A DNA stretch of 64,000 nt from Leifsonia sp040686855 (GCF_040686855.1 NZ_JBFBOG010000002.1:1312782-1376781), one strand, 5' to 3'; shown: positions 17,148 to 25,515, counted from the stretch's first letter. Numbers and translations: made by a program. Notes: generated from the sequence alone by a model not told the origin.

Positions 17148-18602
17148 TCAGTGCCCGCGGAGGCTGATCGGCGGCACGAGGTCGCCGACCTCCGACCGCA
17201 CCCACACGTCGCCCGTCTCGCGCTTCTCGGCGTGCGTCGTGAAGCGGTAGAGGAACATCCTGGCGCGGACCGCGCGCGGCGCTTCTCCGTCGAACGGGTC
17301 GTGCCGGAGGAGCTTCAGCGTCGGCCTGTCGGCCTCCAGCAACCGCAGCAGGAACACCTCGAACCAGGGGGAGTCTCGCGAGCCGAGCGCCAGGAACCAC
17401 ATCAGCCAGTCCAGCCGCAGATGGTACGGCGCGAACTGTCGCGGAACCCGGTGCGGATCGCCCGGCTTGCCCTTGAAGCCGTACTCGCGCCAGACGGCCT
17501 CGGGGTCGTACGGGTCGTCGGCCGTGCCCTCCACCACCACCTCGTAGCGCTCCCGCGTGACACTGCCGAACGCTCCGTAGGCGTTCACCAGGTGCCAGCG
17601 GTTGAAGCTCGCGTTCATCAGCTGGCGGCGGGCGAACAGGTTGCGCAGCGGGGCCCAGCTCAGGACGACGAGGAACACGGTCACCGCGACCGCGACCACC
17701 GCGTACCAGAGCGGCACCGTGTCCGCGCCGATGCCGCCGACCGCCGCCCCGCCGAGCAGCCACGACCACACGCCGTCGCTGATGCCCGCGAACGCCAGCA
17801 CGATCGTGATCCAGTTCAGCCAGGCGAAGTTGCCGGTCAGCACGAGCCACAGCTGGGTGAGGATCATGACGGCGGCCGCGACGCTCGCCACCGGCTGCGG
17901 CGCGAACAGGAACCACGGCACGATCAGCTGCGCGAAGTGGTTGCCCAGCACCTCCACCCGGTGCCACCACTTCGGCAGCAGGTGCGCCGTCCGGCTCAAC
18001 GGGTTCGGCATCGGCTGCGTCTCGTGGTGGTAGTACAGCGCCGTCAGGTCGCGCCACACGCGGTCGCCGCGCATCTTGATCATCCCCGCGCCGAACTCCA
18101 GCCGGAACACCAGCCATCGGAGGAAGAACACGATCGTGATCGGCGGGGCCGTGTCCCAGGCGCCGAGGAACGCCACGACGAACCCCGCCTCGCACAGCAG
18201 GCTCTCCCAGCCGAAGCCGTAGAAGGTCTGCCCGATGTTCACGATCGAGAGGTAGAGGAACCAGACGATCAGGAAGACGAGGACGAACACGGAGGTCGGG
18301 GCGAGCTGCACGACCCCCGCGACGATGAGGGCGGACAGCACCGCGCCCGTCCACGCGACCGCACGCAGCAGCCGGTCGGAATAGCGCCACCGGAAGAGGG
18401 TCGGCTGCCTCTGCCCGTACGGATGCCGCAGGAAGCGGCGCGCGGGCAGCAGCCCGTGGTCGCCGAGCAGCGCCGGGAACTGGTTGACCGCCGACACGAA
18501 CGCGATGAGGTAGATCGCCGCGACACCTCGCTCCAGGATCTCGCGGGCGATCGTGTAGTCGTCGCCGGCCAGCCACCCGGTCAGCCACGCGGGGAACTCC
18601 AT
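17148..18602 (-). CDS. Lipase maturation factor family protein
   Basis: The 484-residue protein belongs to the lipase maturation factor family (LMF1/LMF2 in animals; actinobacterial members are common). The hallmark FRLEFGAGMIKMRGD then LTALYYHHETQPMPNPLS appears near residues 165-205, followed by several helices and a soluble C-terminal domain with PRQFAPYHLRLDWLMWF. About eight to ten membrane helices are predicted. In animals the family helps fold lipases in the ER; its bacterial role is unknown. ATG 18602 is chosen over GTG 18611 because GAGGTGG is well placed before it. Confidence 0.9.
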   Translation of the reverse strand: MEFPAWLTGWLAGDDYTIAREILERGVAAIYLIAFVSAVNQFPALLGDHGLLPARRFLRHPYGQRQPTLFRWRYSDRLLRAVAWTGAVLSALIVAGVVQLAPTSVFVLVFLIVWFLYLSIVNIGQTFYGFGWESLLCEAGFVVAFLGAWDTAPPITIVFFLRWLVFRLEFGAGMIKMRGDRVWRDLTALYYHHETQPMPNPLSRTAHLLPKWWHRVEVLGNHFAQLIVPWFLFAPQPVASVAAAVMILTQLWLVLTGNFAWLNWITIVLAFAGISDGVWSWLLGGAAVGGIGADTVPLWYAVVAVAVTVFLVVLSWAPLRNLFARRQLMNASFNRWHLVNAYGAFGSVTRERYEVVVEGTADDPYDPEAVWREYGFKGKPGDPHRVPRQFAPYHLRLDWLMWFLALGSRDSPWFEVFLLRLLEADRPTLKLLRHDPFDGEAPRAVRARMFLYRFTTHAEKRETGDVWVRSEVGDLVPPISLRGH

Positions 18603-18667
18603 CCACACCACCTCGCCGTCGGATGTGGATCACCGTACGCCGGGGGTGGAGTCGGCGCGAGGGCGCG

Positions 18668-19210
18668 TCAGAGCACGACGGACGTCGCGGGCTCGGCCGC
18701 GAACAGCTGCCCCGGATACCGGAGCCCGGCGAAGTACCGGTTGGTGTGCGCGACGATCTGCTGCCCGCCGATCGCGACGCCGTCCCACTCCGTGTCGGTC
18801 GTGGTGTGGGCGTCCGACACCAGGGTGACGTCGAAGCCGCGGACCGCCGCGCTCTGCGCCGTCGTGCGGATGCAGTAGTCGGTCTGAGCGCCGGCGATGA
18901 CCAGGCGGCCGACGTCCAGGCTTTCCAGCACCTCGTCGAGGTCGGTGTCGGCGAACGCGTCGCGGTAGTGCTTCAGGATGCGCGGCTCGCCGTCGGCCGG
19001 GACCAGCTCGTCGGCGAGGTCGAACGCGGGCGTGCCCTCCTCCATCCCATCCTCCTCGTGCTGAACCCAGACGACCGGGGTGCCGGCCGCGCGGGCGCGG
19101 TCGACGAGGGCCGCGGTGCGCTCCAGGACGCCGGGGACGTCGACGCACCCGGGCAGCACGCCCTTCTGCAGGTCGATCACGAGCAGGGCGGAGGGGACGC
19201 CGTCGCTCAC
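18668..19210 (-). CDS. Isochorismatase-like cysteine hydrolase
   Basis: The 180-residue protein has the family triad: Asp in LLVIDLQKG (about residue 13), Lys in RILKHYRDAF, and the nucleophilic Cys in GAQTDYCIRTT. A cis-peptide region around VIAGAQT is also typical. Members hydrolyse isochorismate, nicotinamide or N-carbamoyl compounds; which one applies here cannot be told. The GTG at 19210 overlaps the stop of the EEP-family gene by four bases (GTGA), so the pair is coupled. Confidence 0.88.
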   Translation of the reverse strand: MSDGVPSALLVIDLQKGVLPGCVDVPGVLERTAALVDRARAAGTPVVWVQHEEDGMEEGTPAFDLADELVPADGEPRILKHYRDAFADTDLDEVLESLDVGRLVIAGAQTDYCIRTTAQSAAVRGFDVTLVSDAHTTTDTEWDGVAIGGQQIVAHTNRYFAGLRYPGQLFAAEPATSVVL

Positions 19211-19884
19211 GCCGCGAGCTCCGCATCCAGGCGGATCGCCCGGTGGTCGGACGCCCCGGCCGGCAGCACATCCACGTGCTCGATCTCGAACCCGGTGGAG
19301 GTGACGAAGTCGAAGTAGCCCGAGAAGAACTTGTAGCGCAGGTAGGTGGGCTCGGTCGTCCGCTTCAGTGTGTAACCGGACGTCGTCAGGTGACGCTCGA
19401 GGCCTCGGATGAACCACGGGTAGTTGAAGTCGCCGACCATGACCGCGGGGGTGTCGGGCGAGAGGGACCGCATCCCGGCGTGCGCGGCGGCGATCTGCTC
19501 GCGGCGCAGCGAGTTGAGGGCGGTGAGCGGCGCGGCGTGGAACGAGCCGACGAGGACGTCCTCGCCGCTGTCGCGGTCCCTCAGGTGCACGGCGAGCAGG
19601 CGCTCGTTGGCGGGCGCGAGGACCCGGTCGTGCAGTGACTTCTTCACCGCGAACACCTGGGAGTGGAGGATTTCGTAGCGGTCGTCGCGCACGTACACCG
19701 CGAGTCCCAGCCGGTTGGCGCGCGTGGTGTCGGCGAGCGCCAGGTGGTGGAGGCGGGGCGGAAGCGCCTCGCTGTCGCACTCCTGCAGGCAGAGCACGTC
19801 GACGTCGTAGTCCTGCGCGATGTCCTGCAGCTCGCCGCTGGCGGCGTGCTTACGGAGGTTGTAGCTCACGATCCTCAGGGTCAT
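19207..19884 (-). CDS. Endonuclease/exonuclease/phosphatase family protein
   Basis: This 225-residue protein shows the EEP fold signatures in order: SYNLRKH near residue 8, QECD near 33, GSFHAAP near 117, GDFNYPW near 150 and SDHRAI near 213. The family cleaves phosphodiesters or phosphomonoesters with a divalent metal. Without a signal peptide it is expected in the cytosol; DNA, RNA or small-molecule substrates are all possible. It is divergent from the LigD-type polymerase gene and coupled to the hydrolase gene downstream. Confidence 0.88.
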   Translation of the reverse strand: MTLRIVSYNLRKHAASGELQDIAQDYDVDVLCLQECDSEALPPRLHHLALADTTRANRLGLAVYVRDDRYEILHSQVFAVKKSLHDRVLAPANERLLAVHLRDRDSGEDVLVGSFHAAPLTALNSLRREQIAAAHAGMRSLSPDTPAVMVGDFNYPWFIRGLERHLTTSGYTLKRTTEPTYLRYKFFSGYFDFVTSTGFEIEHVDVLPAGASDHRAIRLDAELAA

Positions 19885-20039
19885 GCACCTCTTCTCGAGA
19901 CCTCGTCGGCGCGGGCGGCACGGATGCGTGCCCGCTTAGCCATTCTGTCCCACGCGCGCCGACGCTCAAGCGGCCCCGCGGTATCCCACTGCGAATTCAC
20001 ATCGCGGTCCCCGGCGGTTGGGGCGGTACGGTGGGTGCC

Positions 20040-21059
20040 ATGGCAGGTGACGCGGTCGTCCTCACGGTTCCCGGTCCCCACGGCGATCGGGAGGTGCGCA
20101 TCTCGAGTCCCGGCCGGGTGATCTTCCCCGAGGTCGGGATCACCAAGCTCGACCTCGCGAACTACCTCGTCGAGGTGGGCGACGCCTTCGTCCGCGCCAA
20201 CGGCGACCGGCCGGTGTCGCTCCAGCGCTTCCCGGAGGGGATCGACGGCGAGCAGTTCTTCTCGAAGAACCCGCCGCGCGGCACGCCGGACTACGTCCGC
20301 TCGGTGCCGGTGGTCTATCCGAGCGCCCGATCGCACCCGCAGCTCGTCATCGACGAGCCGGCCGCGGCGGTGTGGGCCGCCCAGATGAACACGGTCGTCT
20401 TCCACCCGTGGCCGTCGCGCGCCGAGGACTCCGACAACCCGGACCAGCTGCGCATCGACCTCGACCCGCAGCCGGGCACCGGGTTCGCGGACGCGGTGCC
20501 CGCGGCGATCGAGCTGCGCACGGTGCTGCAGGAGGCGGGACTCACCGCGTTCATCAAGACGTCGGGCAACCGCGGACTCCACGTGTTCGCGCCGATCGTC
20601 CCGGAGCGGGAGTTCCTGGATGTGCGGCACGCCGTCATCGCCGCGGCCCGCGAGCTGGAGCGGCGGATGCCTGAGAAGGTGACCACCGCGTGGTGGAAGG
20701 AGGAGCGCGGGGAGCGCATCTTCGTCGATTTCAACCAGGCGAACCGCGACCGCACGATGGCAGGCGCGTACAGCCCGCGGGCGCTCCCGCACGCCTCCGT
20801 CTCGGCCCCGATCACCTGGGACGAGCTGGAGCATGTCTCGCCCGAGCAGTTCACCGTGCTGACGATGCCGGAGCGGCTGCGCACGCTCGGCGACCCGTGG
20901 GAGTCGTTCGGCGAGTCGCCCGGGCGCATCGACGAACTCCTCGGCTGGTGGGAGCGCGACCTCTCGAACGGGCTCGGCGAGCTGCCGTTCCCGCCGGACT
21001 ACCCGAAGATGCCGGGCGAGCCGCCGCGTGTGCAGCCGAGCCGGGCGAAGAAGGCCTAA
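20040..21059 (+). CDS. LigD-type DNA polymerase/primase domain protein
   Basis: The 339-residue protein is a stand-alone archaeo-eukaryotic primase-superfamily polymerase of the LigD PolDom kind used in non-homologous end joining and gap repair. It shows LQRFPEGIDGEQFFSKN near 60-78, the metal-binding RIDLDPQPG near 137-145, and KTSGNRGLHVF near 175, whose histidine binds nucleotide. FVDFNQANRDRTMAGAYSPR near 225-245 completes the set. Length equals a single PolDom, so the ligase and nuclease parts of LigD are absent. A DNA ligase gene follows convergently, three bases away. No Ku gene is in the window. Confidence 0.93.
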   Translation: MAGDAVVLTVPGPHGDREVRISSPGRVIFPEVGITKLDLANYLVEVGDAFVRANGDRPVSLQRFPEGIDGEQFFSKNPPRGTPDYVRSVPVVYPSARSHPQLVIDEPAAAVWAAQMNTVVFHPWPSRAEDSDNPDQLRIDLDPQPGTGFADAVPAAIELRTVLQEAGLTAFIKTSGNRGLHVFAPIVPEREFLDVRHAVIAAARELERRMPEKVTTAWWKEERGERIFVDFNQANRDRTMAGAYSPRALPHASVSAPITWDELEHVSPEQFTVLTMPERLRTLGDPWESFGESPGRIDELLGWWERDLSNGLGELPFPPDYPKMPGEPPRVQPSRAKKA

Positions 21060-21062
21060 GGC

Positions 21063-22133
21063 TCAGGTCAGCACGTCTCCGAGGTCGTAGGCGATCGGAC
21101 GGTCCAGCTGCTCGAAGGTGCACGACCGCGCCTCGCGGTCCGGCCGCCAGCGCTCTAACTGCGCGGTGTGCCGGAACCGCATCCCCTCCATCTGGTCGTA
21201 CCGCACCTCCAGCACGCGCTCGGGGCGCAGCCGCACGAACGACACGTCCTTGCTGCCGGAGAACCGGCTGCGGTCGGTCTCGCCGGTGACCGCCTCGCCG
21301 TTCTCGTCGCGCTCGACGAGGGGGGCCAGCTCGTCGATCAGCGCCAGCCGCTTGGCGTCGGTGAACGCCGAGACGCCGCCGACGTTGAGCAGCCGTCCGC
21401 TGTCGTCGTACAGGCCGACGAGCAGCGAGCCGACACCGCGGCCACTGGTGTGGATGCGGTAGCCGAGCGCGACGACGTCCGCGGTGCGATGGTGCTTGAT
21501 CTTCAGCATCGTGCGCTTGTTCGGGGCGTAGGCGCCGGCGAACGGCTTGGCGACCACGCCATCAAGGCCGGCGCCCTCGAACTCCTCCAGCCAGCGCTGC
21601 GCGGTCTCCTGGTCGGTCGTCGTCCGGGTCAGCTGGATCGGCGCGGGCAGGTCGCCGGCGAACTCCTCCAGCGCCGCGCGGCGCTCGGCGAACGGCCGGT
21701 CGACGTACGACTCGTCGCCGATCGCGAGCAGATCGAACGCGACGAAGGTGGCCGGGGTCTGCTCGGCCAGCATGTTCACGCGGCTTGCGGCGGGATGGAT
21801 GCGCTGCGACAGCGCCTCCCAGTCCAGCCGCTGCTTCCCGGGCTCGCCGGTCGGGACCACGATCTCGCCGTCGAGCACGCACGGTCCCGGCAGGATACGA
21901 CGGAACGCGTCCACCAGCTCCGGGAAGTAGCGCGTCAGCATCTTGGAGCCCCGGCTGCCGATCTGGACGTCGCCGATCGTGCCGTCTCCGGCGTCCTCGG
22001 CGTAGACGATCGCGCGGAACCCGTCCCACTTCGGCTCGTAGCTCAGGCCCCCGGCGACGCTGTCGGGCGCGGGCACGGCGGGAACCGCCTTCGCGAGCAT
22101 CGGGGCGATGGGGGAGGAGGCGGAGGGCTGCAT
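21063..22133 (-). CDS. ATP-dependent DNA ligase, LigC type
   Basis: The 356-residue ligase has its adenylated lysine in YEPKWDGFRA (about residue 34), then RYFPE, LDGEIVVP, a FVAFDLLA motif, a DGVVAKP motif and KIKHHRTADVV, followed by the OB-fold. No polymerase or nuclease domain is attached, so it resembles mycobacterial LigC. It probably works with the separate PolDom protein encoded convergently in DNA break or gap repair. ATG 22133 gives a normal family start. The region upstream holds an iron box belonging to the divergent gene. Confidence 0.92.
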   Translation of the reverse strand: MQPSASSPIAPMLAKAVPAVPAPDSVAGGLSYEPKWDGFRAIVYAEDAGDGTIGDVQIGSRGSKMLTRYFPELVDAFRRILPGPCVLDGEIVVPTGEPGKQRLDWEALSQRIHPAASRVNMLAEQTPATFVAFDLLAIGDESYVDRPFAERRAALEEFAGDLPAPIQLTRTTTDQETAQRWLEEFEGAGLDGVVAKPFAGAYAPNKRTMLKIKHHRTADVVALGYRIHTSGRGVGSLLVGLYDDSGRLLNVGGVSAFTDAKRLALIDELAPLVERDENGEAVTGETDRSRFSGSKDVSFVRLRPERVLEVRYDQMEGMRFRHTAQLERWRPDREARSCTFEQLDRPIAYDLGDVLT

Positions 22134-22181
22134 GCTCCGATCATGCCGCGAACCCCCGACCTCCGGAAGGGATGCGGAGGT

Positions 22182-22200
22182 TAGGTGAGCCTCACCTATA
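22182..22200 (+). promoter_or_regulatory. DtxR/IdeR-type iron box
   Basis: The 19-bp site TTAGGTGAGCCTCACCTAT is an almost perfect palindrome and agrees at 15 of 19 positions with the DtxR/IdeR consensus (TTAGGTTAGGCTAACCTAA). It lies 12 bp before the ATG of the SIP-domain gene and 49 bp from the divergent ligase start. It predicts repression under iron-rich conditions. Confidence 0.85.
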
Positions 22201-22212
22201 GTGGAAGGCGAG

Positions 22213-22653
22213 ATGTACCGTCCCGACCACGCCACCCACACCGCCTCGACCGCGCACGCGGACGACCGCGTCCAATTCCTCGTCGTCGGCGACGAGACGT
22301 CGTTGGCGCAGTTGGAGGCGGAGCTCGCGCTGCTGCCGCTGTGCGCCCGTGGGCGGGTGTTCGTCGAGGTTGCCGACGCGTCCCAGATCGTCCCGCTGGC
22401 GACCCCGATGCGGATGACCGTCACCTGGCTGTCGCGCTCGCAGCGCACCGGACGCCCGGGCAGCGGGGAGCGGTGCGCCGCGGGCGAGGCCGGCGCCCGC
22501 GCCGTGCGCGCCTGGTGCGACGAGATGCTGTGCGACGGCCCGGGAGAGACCCGCGCGATCGTGACCGGCGCGTTCACGCTGGTCGCCGAGGTGCGCGACC
22601 ACCTCCTCGACGCCGTCGGCATGGCCCCCGCCGCCGTTGGCGCCGGCCGCTGA
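22213..22653 (+). CDS. Stand-alone SIP C-terminal domain protein, iron-regulated
   Basis: The 146-residue protein resembles only the C-terminal NADPH-binding half of siderophore-interacting proteins (ferric-siderophore reductases). It has FLVVGDETSLAQLEAELALL near residues 20-40, ARGRVFVEV, and a final AIVTGAFTLVAEVRDHLL. The FAD-binding N-terminal barrel is missing. An iron box directly upstream fits a role in iron-siderophore use. Without the flavin domain it may need a partner or bind something else. ATG 22213 is favoured because GGAAGG precedes it; GTG 22201 is possible but abuts the operator. Confidence 0.75.
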   Translation: MYRPDHATHTASTAHADDRVQFLVVGDETSLAQLEAELALLPLCARGRVFVEVADASQIVPLATPMRMTVTWLSRSQRTGRPGSGERCAAGEAGARAVRAWCDEMLCDGPGETRAIVTGAFTLVAEVRDHLLDAVGMAPAAVGAGR

Positions 22654-22694
22654 CCGCCGCCTCCGCCCCCGCCCGCCGCTGACCGCCGCCTCCG
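22646..22694. repeat. Tandem duplication of a 20-bp block, period 29 bp
   Basis: GCCGCTGACCGCCGCCTCCG occurs at 22646-22665 and again at 22675-22694. The first copy contains the TGA stop of the SIP-domain gene. The second lies in the intergenic region. It looks like a local duplication. Confidence 0.75.
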
Positions 22695-22723
22695 GCCGGC
22701 CGGCCGTGCGCCCATCCATGGGC

Positions 22724-22764
22724 CGCAACACGCCGTTATCCGCGCCGCTCAACGGCGTGTTGCG
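22724..22764. terminator. Hairpin 1 of a related pair (AACACGCCGTT family)
   Basis: A perfect 14-bp stem (CGCAACACGCCGTT with its complement) encloses a 13-base loop. It sits between the convergent SIP-domain and SDR genes and may end both transcripts. The stem shares ten bases with hairpin 2, which lies 22 bp further on. Confidence 0.7.
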
Positions 22765-22786
22765 TCCCGCGGATGCGAACGACTGG

Positions 22787-22830
22787 TCCCAACACGCCGT
22801 TACGCGCCAGGCCGTGACGGCGTGTTGGGA
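22787..22830. terminator. Hairpin 2 of a related pair (AACACGCCGTT family)
   Basis: A perfect 14-bp stem (TCCCAACACGCCGT with its complement) encloses a 16-base loop. The arms share CAACACGCCGT with hairpin 1 but the flanks and loops differ. It ends 14 bp before the SDR gene's stop codon, so it could stop transcription from the SDR side. Confidence 0.7.
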
Positions 22831-22844
22831 CGAGTAGTTGGGGG

Positions 22845-23690
22845 TCAGGCGGGGGTGGTGAGGCCGACAAGGGACTCGCTCGCGGCCCAGAGGTCGCGGC
22901 CGAGCTGGGCGTTGCGCGCCTGCGGGTTGGTGCGTCCGTTGGCGGTCAGCCGGTCGAAGTAGGTGCCGCTCGGGGCGCCGACCGGCGCCGGCCCGGCGAG
23001 GAACAGCAGGGGTGCGGCGCCCGCCTCCACCGGGATGCCGAACGTGCTCCGCGTCACCAGGTGCCCGAAGCGGATGAGCGGCGACGAGTTGCCGAAGTTG
23101 GTGGCGATCGTGCCGGGATGGAACGAGTACGCGGTCACGCCCGTCCCGGTCAGCTGCTCGGCGAGCTCGGTGGCGAACAGGATGGTCGCGAGCTTCGCCG
23201 TGCCATACGCCCGCCAGCCGCCCTGCCACGGCCGCTTCTTCCAGTCGAGGTCGTCGACGCGGAGCTGCCCGAAGCGGTTGGCCAGACTCGCGGTGGACAC
23301 GACCCGGACATCCCGACCGGCGGCGGCCGTCTCGAGAAGCCGCGGACGCAGCAGCGCGGTGAGCAGGAACGGCGCCAGGTGATTCGCCTGGATGGTGCGC
23401 TCGTGCCCGTCGACCGTGAGCTCGCGCTCGTGGTTGAGGCCGCCGGCGTTGTTGGCGAGCACGTCGATCGTGTCGTAGCGGTCGAGCAGCGCGGCGGCGA
23501 GGGCGCGCACGTCGTCCAGGCGCTCGAAGTCGGCGAGGAAGGGGGTGGCGCCGATCCGCTCGGCGACCGCGCGCGTCCGCTCCGGGTTGCGGCCGACGAC
23601 CGCGACCTCGTCGCCCGCCGCCGCCAGCCGCTCCGCGGCGACGACGCCGATGCCGGAGCTCGCCCCCGTGATCACGATGGTGCGGGTCAC
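22845..23690 (-). CDS. Short-chain dehydrogenase/reductase
   Basis: The 281-residue protein starts TRTIVITGASSGIG (the TGXXXGIG cofactor motif). NNAGG is near residue 86, the catalytic Ser in VVSTASL near 130, and YGTAK near 160. It is close to the retinol-dehydrogenase-like SDRs of actinobacteria. The substrate is unknown. The GTG at 23690 overlaps the stop of the small HExxH gene by four bases. It is the last gene of a seven-gene minus-strand run. Confidence 0.9.
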   Translation of the reverse strand: MTRTIVITGASSGIGVVAAERLAAAGDEVAVVGRNPERTRAVAERIGATPFLADFERLDDVRALAAALLDRYDTIDVLANNAGGLNHERELTVDGHERTIQANHLAPFLLTALLRPRLLETAAAGRDVRVVSTASLANRFGQLRVDDLDWKKRPWQGGWRAYGTAKLATILFATELAEQLTGTGVTAYSFHPGTIATNFGNSSPLIRFGHLVTRSTFGIPVEAGAAPLLFLAGPAPVGAPSGTYFDRLTANGRTNPQARNAQLGRDLWAASESLVGLTTPA

Positions 23691-24067
23691 CGGTAGCCGC
23701 CCTTCTCGAGGCCCGCCTCGATCTCGAATCTGTTTCGCAGCGGGTCTCGTCCCGCCACGAGGTAGAGGAACGGGAACAGCATCCCGTACCGCTGCCACTG
23801 CCGCTTGTGCACGGCCTCGTGCTCGAGCACGTCGTCGCTGACGTTGTGGTCGGTGAGGTAGACGCCGCCGACGCACGAGCCGCCGCGGCCGAAGGTGCGC
23901 GTGGGCATGCCGCGGAACACCGTCAGCCCGGCGCGACGCTCGATCCGTCCGGTGCTCCACAGGAAGCCCCAGGCGTGCCCGACCGCGGTCGCGTACAGGT
24001 ACCCGGCGCGGCTCAGTGGTGAGTCGAGCAGGAGGCGCCCCACAGGCGTCCGATCGAACGCCGTCAT
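23687..24067 (-). CDS. Small HExxH protein, gluzincin-like
   Basis: This 126-residue protein has LEHEAVHKRQWQRYG near residues 82-96. HEAVH fits the zinc-binding HExxH motif with a following Gln (HExxHxxQ), as in DUF4157-type metallopeptidase folds, and a later FEIEAG could provide the third Glu ligand. A hydrophobic segment at about 97-106 separates them. Similar short actinobacterial proteins are sometimes labelled Fe-S oxidoreductase, for which I see no support. It may be a truncated or inactive peptidase. It overlaps genes on both sides by four bases (ATGA and GTGA). Confidence 0.65.
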   Translation of the reverse strand: MTAFDRTPVGRLLLDSPLSRAGYLYATAVGHAWGFLWSTGRIERRAGLTVFRGMPTRTFGRGGSCVGGVYLTDHNVSDDVLEHEAVHKRQWQRYGMLFPFLYLVAGRDPLRNRFEIEAGLEKGGYR

Positions 24068-25515
24068 TCGGTGGGCCGCCCGTAGGCCTCGAGCAGCCGC
24101 AGCCACACCTCGCTGACGGTGGGATAGGACGGGACGGCGTGCCACAGCCGGCTCAGCGGCACCTCGCCGACGACCGCCACGGTCGCCGAGTGCAACAGCT
24201 CGCCGACGTCCTGCCCGACGAACGTGACGCCGAGCACGACGCCGCGTTCCTCGTCCACGACCATCCGGGCCTTGCCCGTGTAGCCGTCGGCGACGACGTG
24301 CGCCCCGGAGACCCGGCCGATGTCGTAATCGACCACGCGGATGCGGTACCCGGCCTTCTCGGCGCGCGCGGCGGTCAGCCCGACGGACGCGACCTCCGGG
24401 TCGGTGAACGTCACCTGGGGAACCGCCTGGTGGTCGGCGGTCGCCACGTACGTGCCCCACGGTTCCAGCGACACGTCGCGTCCATGCGCACGCGCGGCGA
24501 TCGCGTCGCCGGCGGCGCGCGCCTGGTACTTGCCCTGGTGGGTGAGCAGCGCCCGGTGGTTGACGTCGCCGACGCCGTAGAGCCAGCCACCGTCGACCGG
24601 ACGGCCGTCGGCGCCGAGCACGCGCATACTGTCGTCGACATCGAGCCAGGCGCCCTCCTCCACGCCGAACGCGTCCAGGCCGATGCCGAGGGTGCGCGGG
24701 AGGCGTCCGGTCGCGACCAGGAACTCCTCGGTCTCGATCGCCGTGCCGTCGTCGAGCCGGATGCGGAAGCCGTCGTCGTCGGTGCGCTCCACGCTCTCGG
24801 TCTTCGCGTCGAGGTGCAGGGTGACGCCGAGCTCCTTCAGGGACGCCTCCACCAGCTCGCCGGCGAACGGCTCCTCGCCGCCGAGCAGCCCGCTGCGTGC
24901 GATGAGGTGCACCTCGGTGCCGAATCCGGCGTAGGCCGTCGCCATCTCGGTCGCGACCACGCCGCCGCCGAGGATCGCGAGCGACACCGGCACGCGCTGC
25001 GCGCTGGTCGCCTCCCGGCTCGACCACGGCTCGCTCTCGCGCAGGCCCGGGATGTCGGGCATCAGTGCCGCCGAGCCGGTCGAGACGGAGACGGCGTGCT
25101 TCGCGCGCAGGACGGTCACCGTGCCGTCCTCGGCCGTCACCGTCACCTCCTTCGGTGCGGTGATGACGCCCCAGCCGCGGACCAGGTCGATGCCCGCGCC
25201 GTCGAGCCATTCGACCTGGCCGGCGTCGTCCCAGTTGCTGGTGATGTCGTCGCGGCGCTTGAGCACGGCCGCGACATCCAGCGGACCCGTGACCGCCTCC
25301 CGCGTACCGCCCACCCGCTGCGCCGCCCGCAGCAGGGCGCCGCTGCGCAGCAGTGTCTTGGAGGGCATGCACGCCCAGTAGGAGCACTCGCCGCCGACCA
25401 GCTCGGACTCGACGATCACCGTCTTGAGCCCGCCCTGCGCGGCGCGGTCCGCGACGTTCTCGCCGACCGCACCCGCCCCGATCACGATGACGTCGTAGTC
25501 CCGGGTCTCGCTCAT
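24064..25515 (-). CDS. Pyridine nucleotide-disulfide oxidoreductase
   Basis: The 483-residue flavoprotein is a class I disulfide oxidoreductase (dihydrolipoamide dehydrogenase / mercuric reductase group). The N-terminal FAD motif is VIVIGAGAVGENVA. The redox pair lies in GGECSYWACMPSK (Cys-X4-Cys, near residue 43). An NAD(P) motif is at ILGGGVVATEMA near 185, and a dimerisation domain follows. The active-site loop differs from classic lipoamide dehydrogenase (GGTCLNVGCIPSK), and the C-terminal His-X4-Glu is replaced by AVPSYPT, so the real substrate may not be lipoamide. It is coupled to the HExxH gene by an ATGA overlap. Confidence 0.88.
   Translation of the reverse strand: MSETRDYDVIVIGAGAVGENVADRAAQGGLKTVIVESELVGGECSYWACMPSKTLLRSGALLRAAQRVGGTREAVTGPLDVAAVLKRRDDITSNWDDAGQVEWLDGAGIDLVRGWGVITAPKEVTVTAEDGTVTVLRAKHAVSVSTGSAALMPDIPGLRESEPWSSREATSAQRVPVSLAILGGGVVATEMATAYAGFGTEVHLIARSGLLGGEEPFAGELVEASLKELGVTLHLDAKTESVERTDDDGFRIRLDDGTAIETEEFLVATGRLPRTLGIGLDAFGVEEGAWLDVDDSMRVLGADGRPVDGGWLYGVGDVNHRALLTHQGKYQARAAGDAIAARAHGRDVSLEPWGTYVATADHQAVPQVTFTDPEVASVGLTAARAEKAGYRIRVVDYDIGRVSGAHVVADGYTGKARMVVDEERGVVLGVTFVGQDVGELLHSATVAVVGEVPLSRLWHAVPSYPTVSEVWLRLLEAYGRPTE

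Noticed and set aside
22654..22844. CRISPR array between the SIP-domain and SDR genes
   Set aside because: Only two palindromic units of unequal spacing are present and no cas genes occur; they are hairpins, not direct repeats with spacers.
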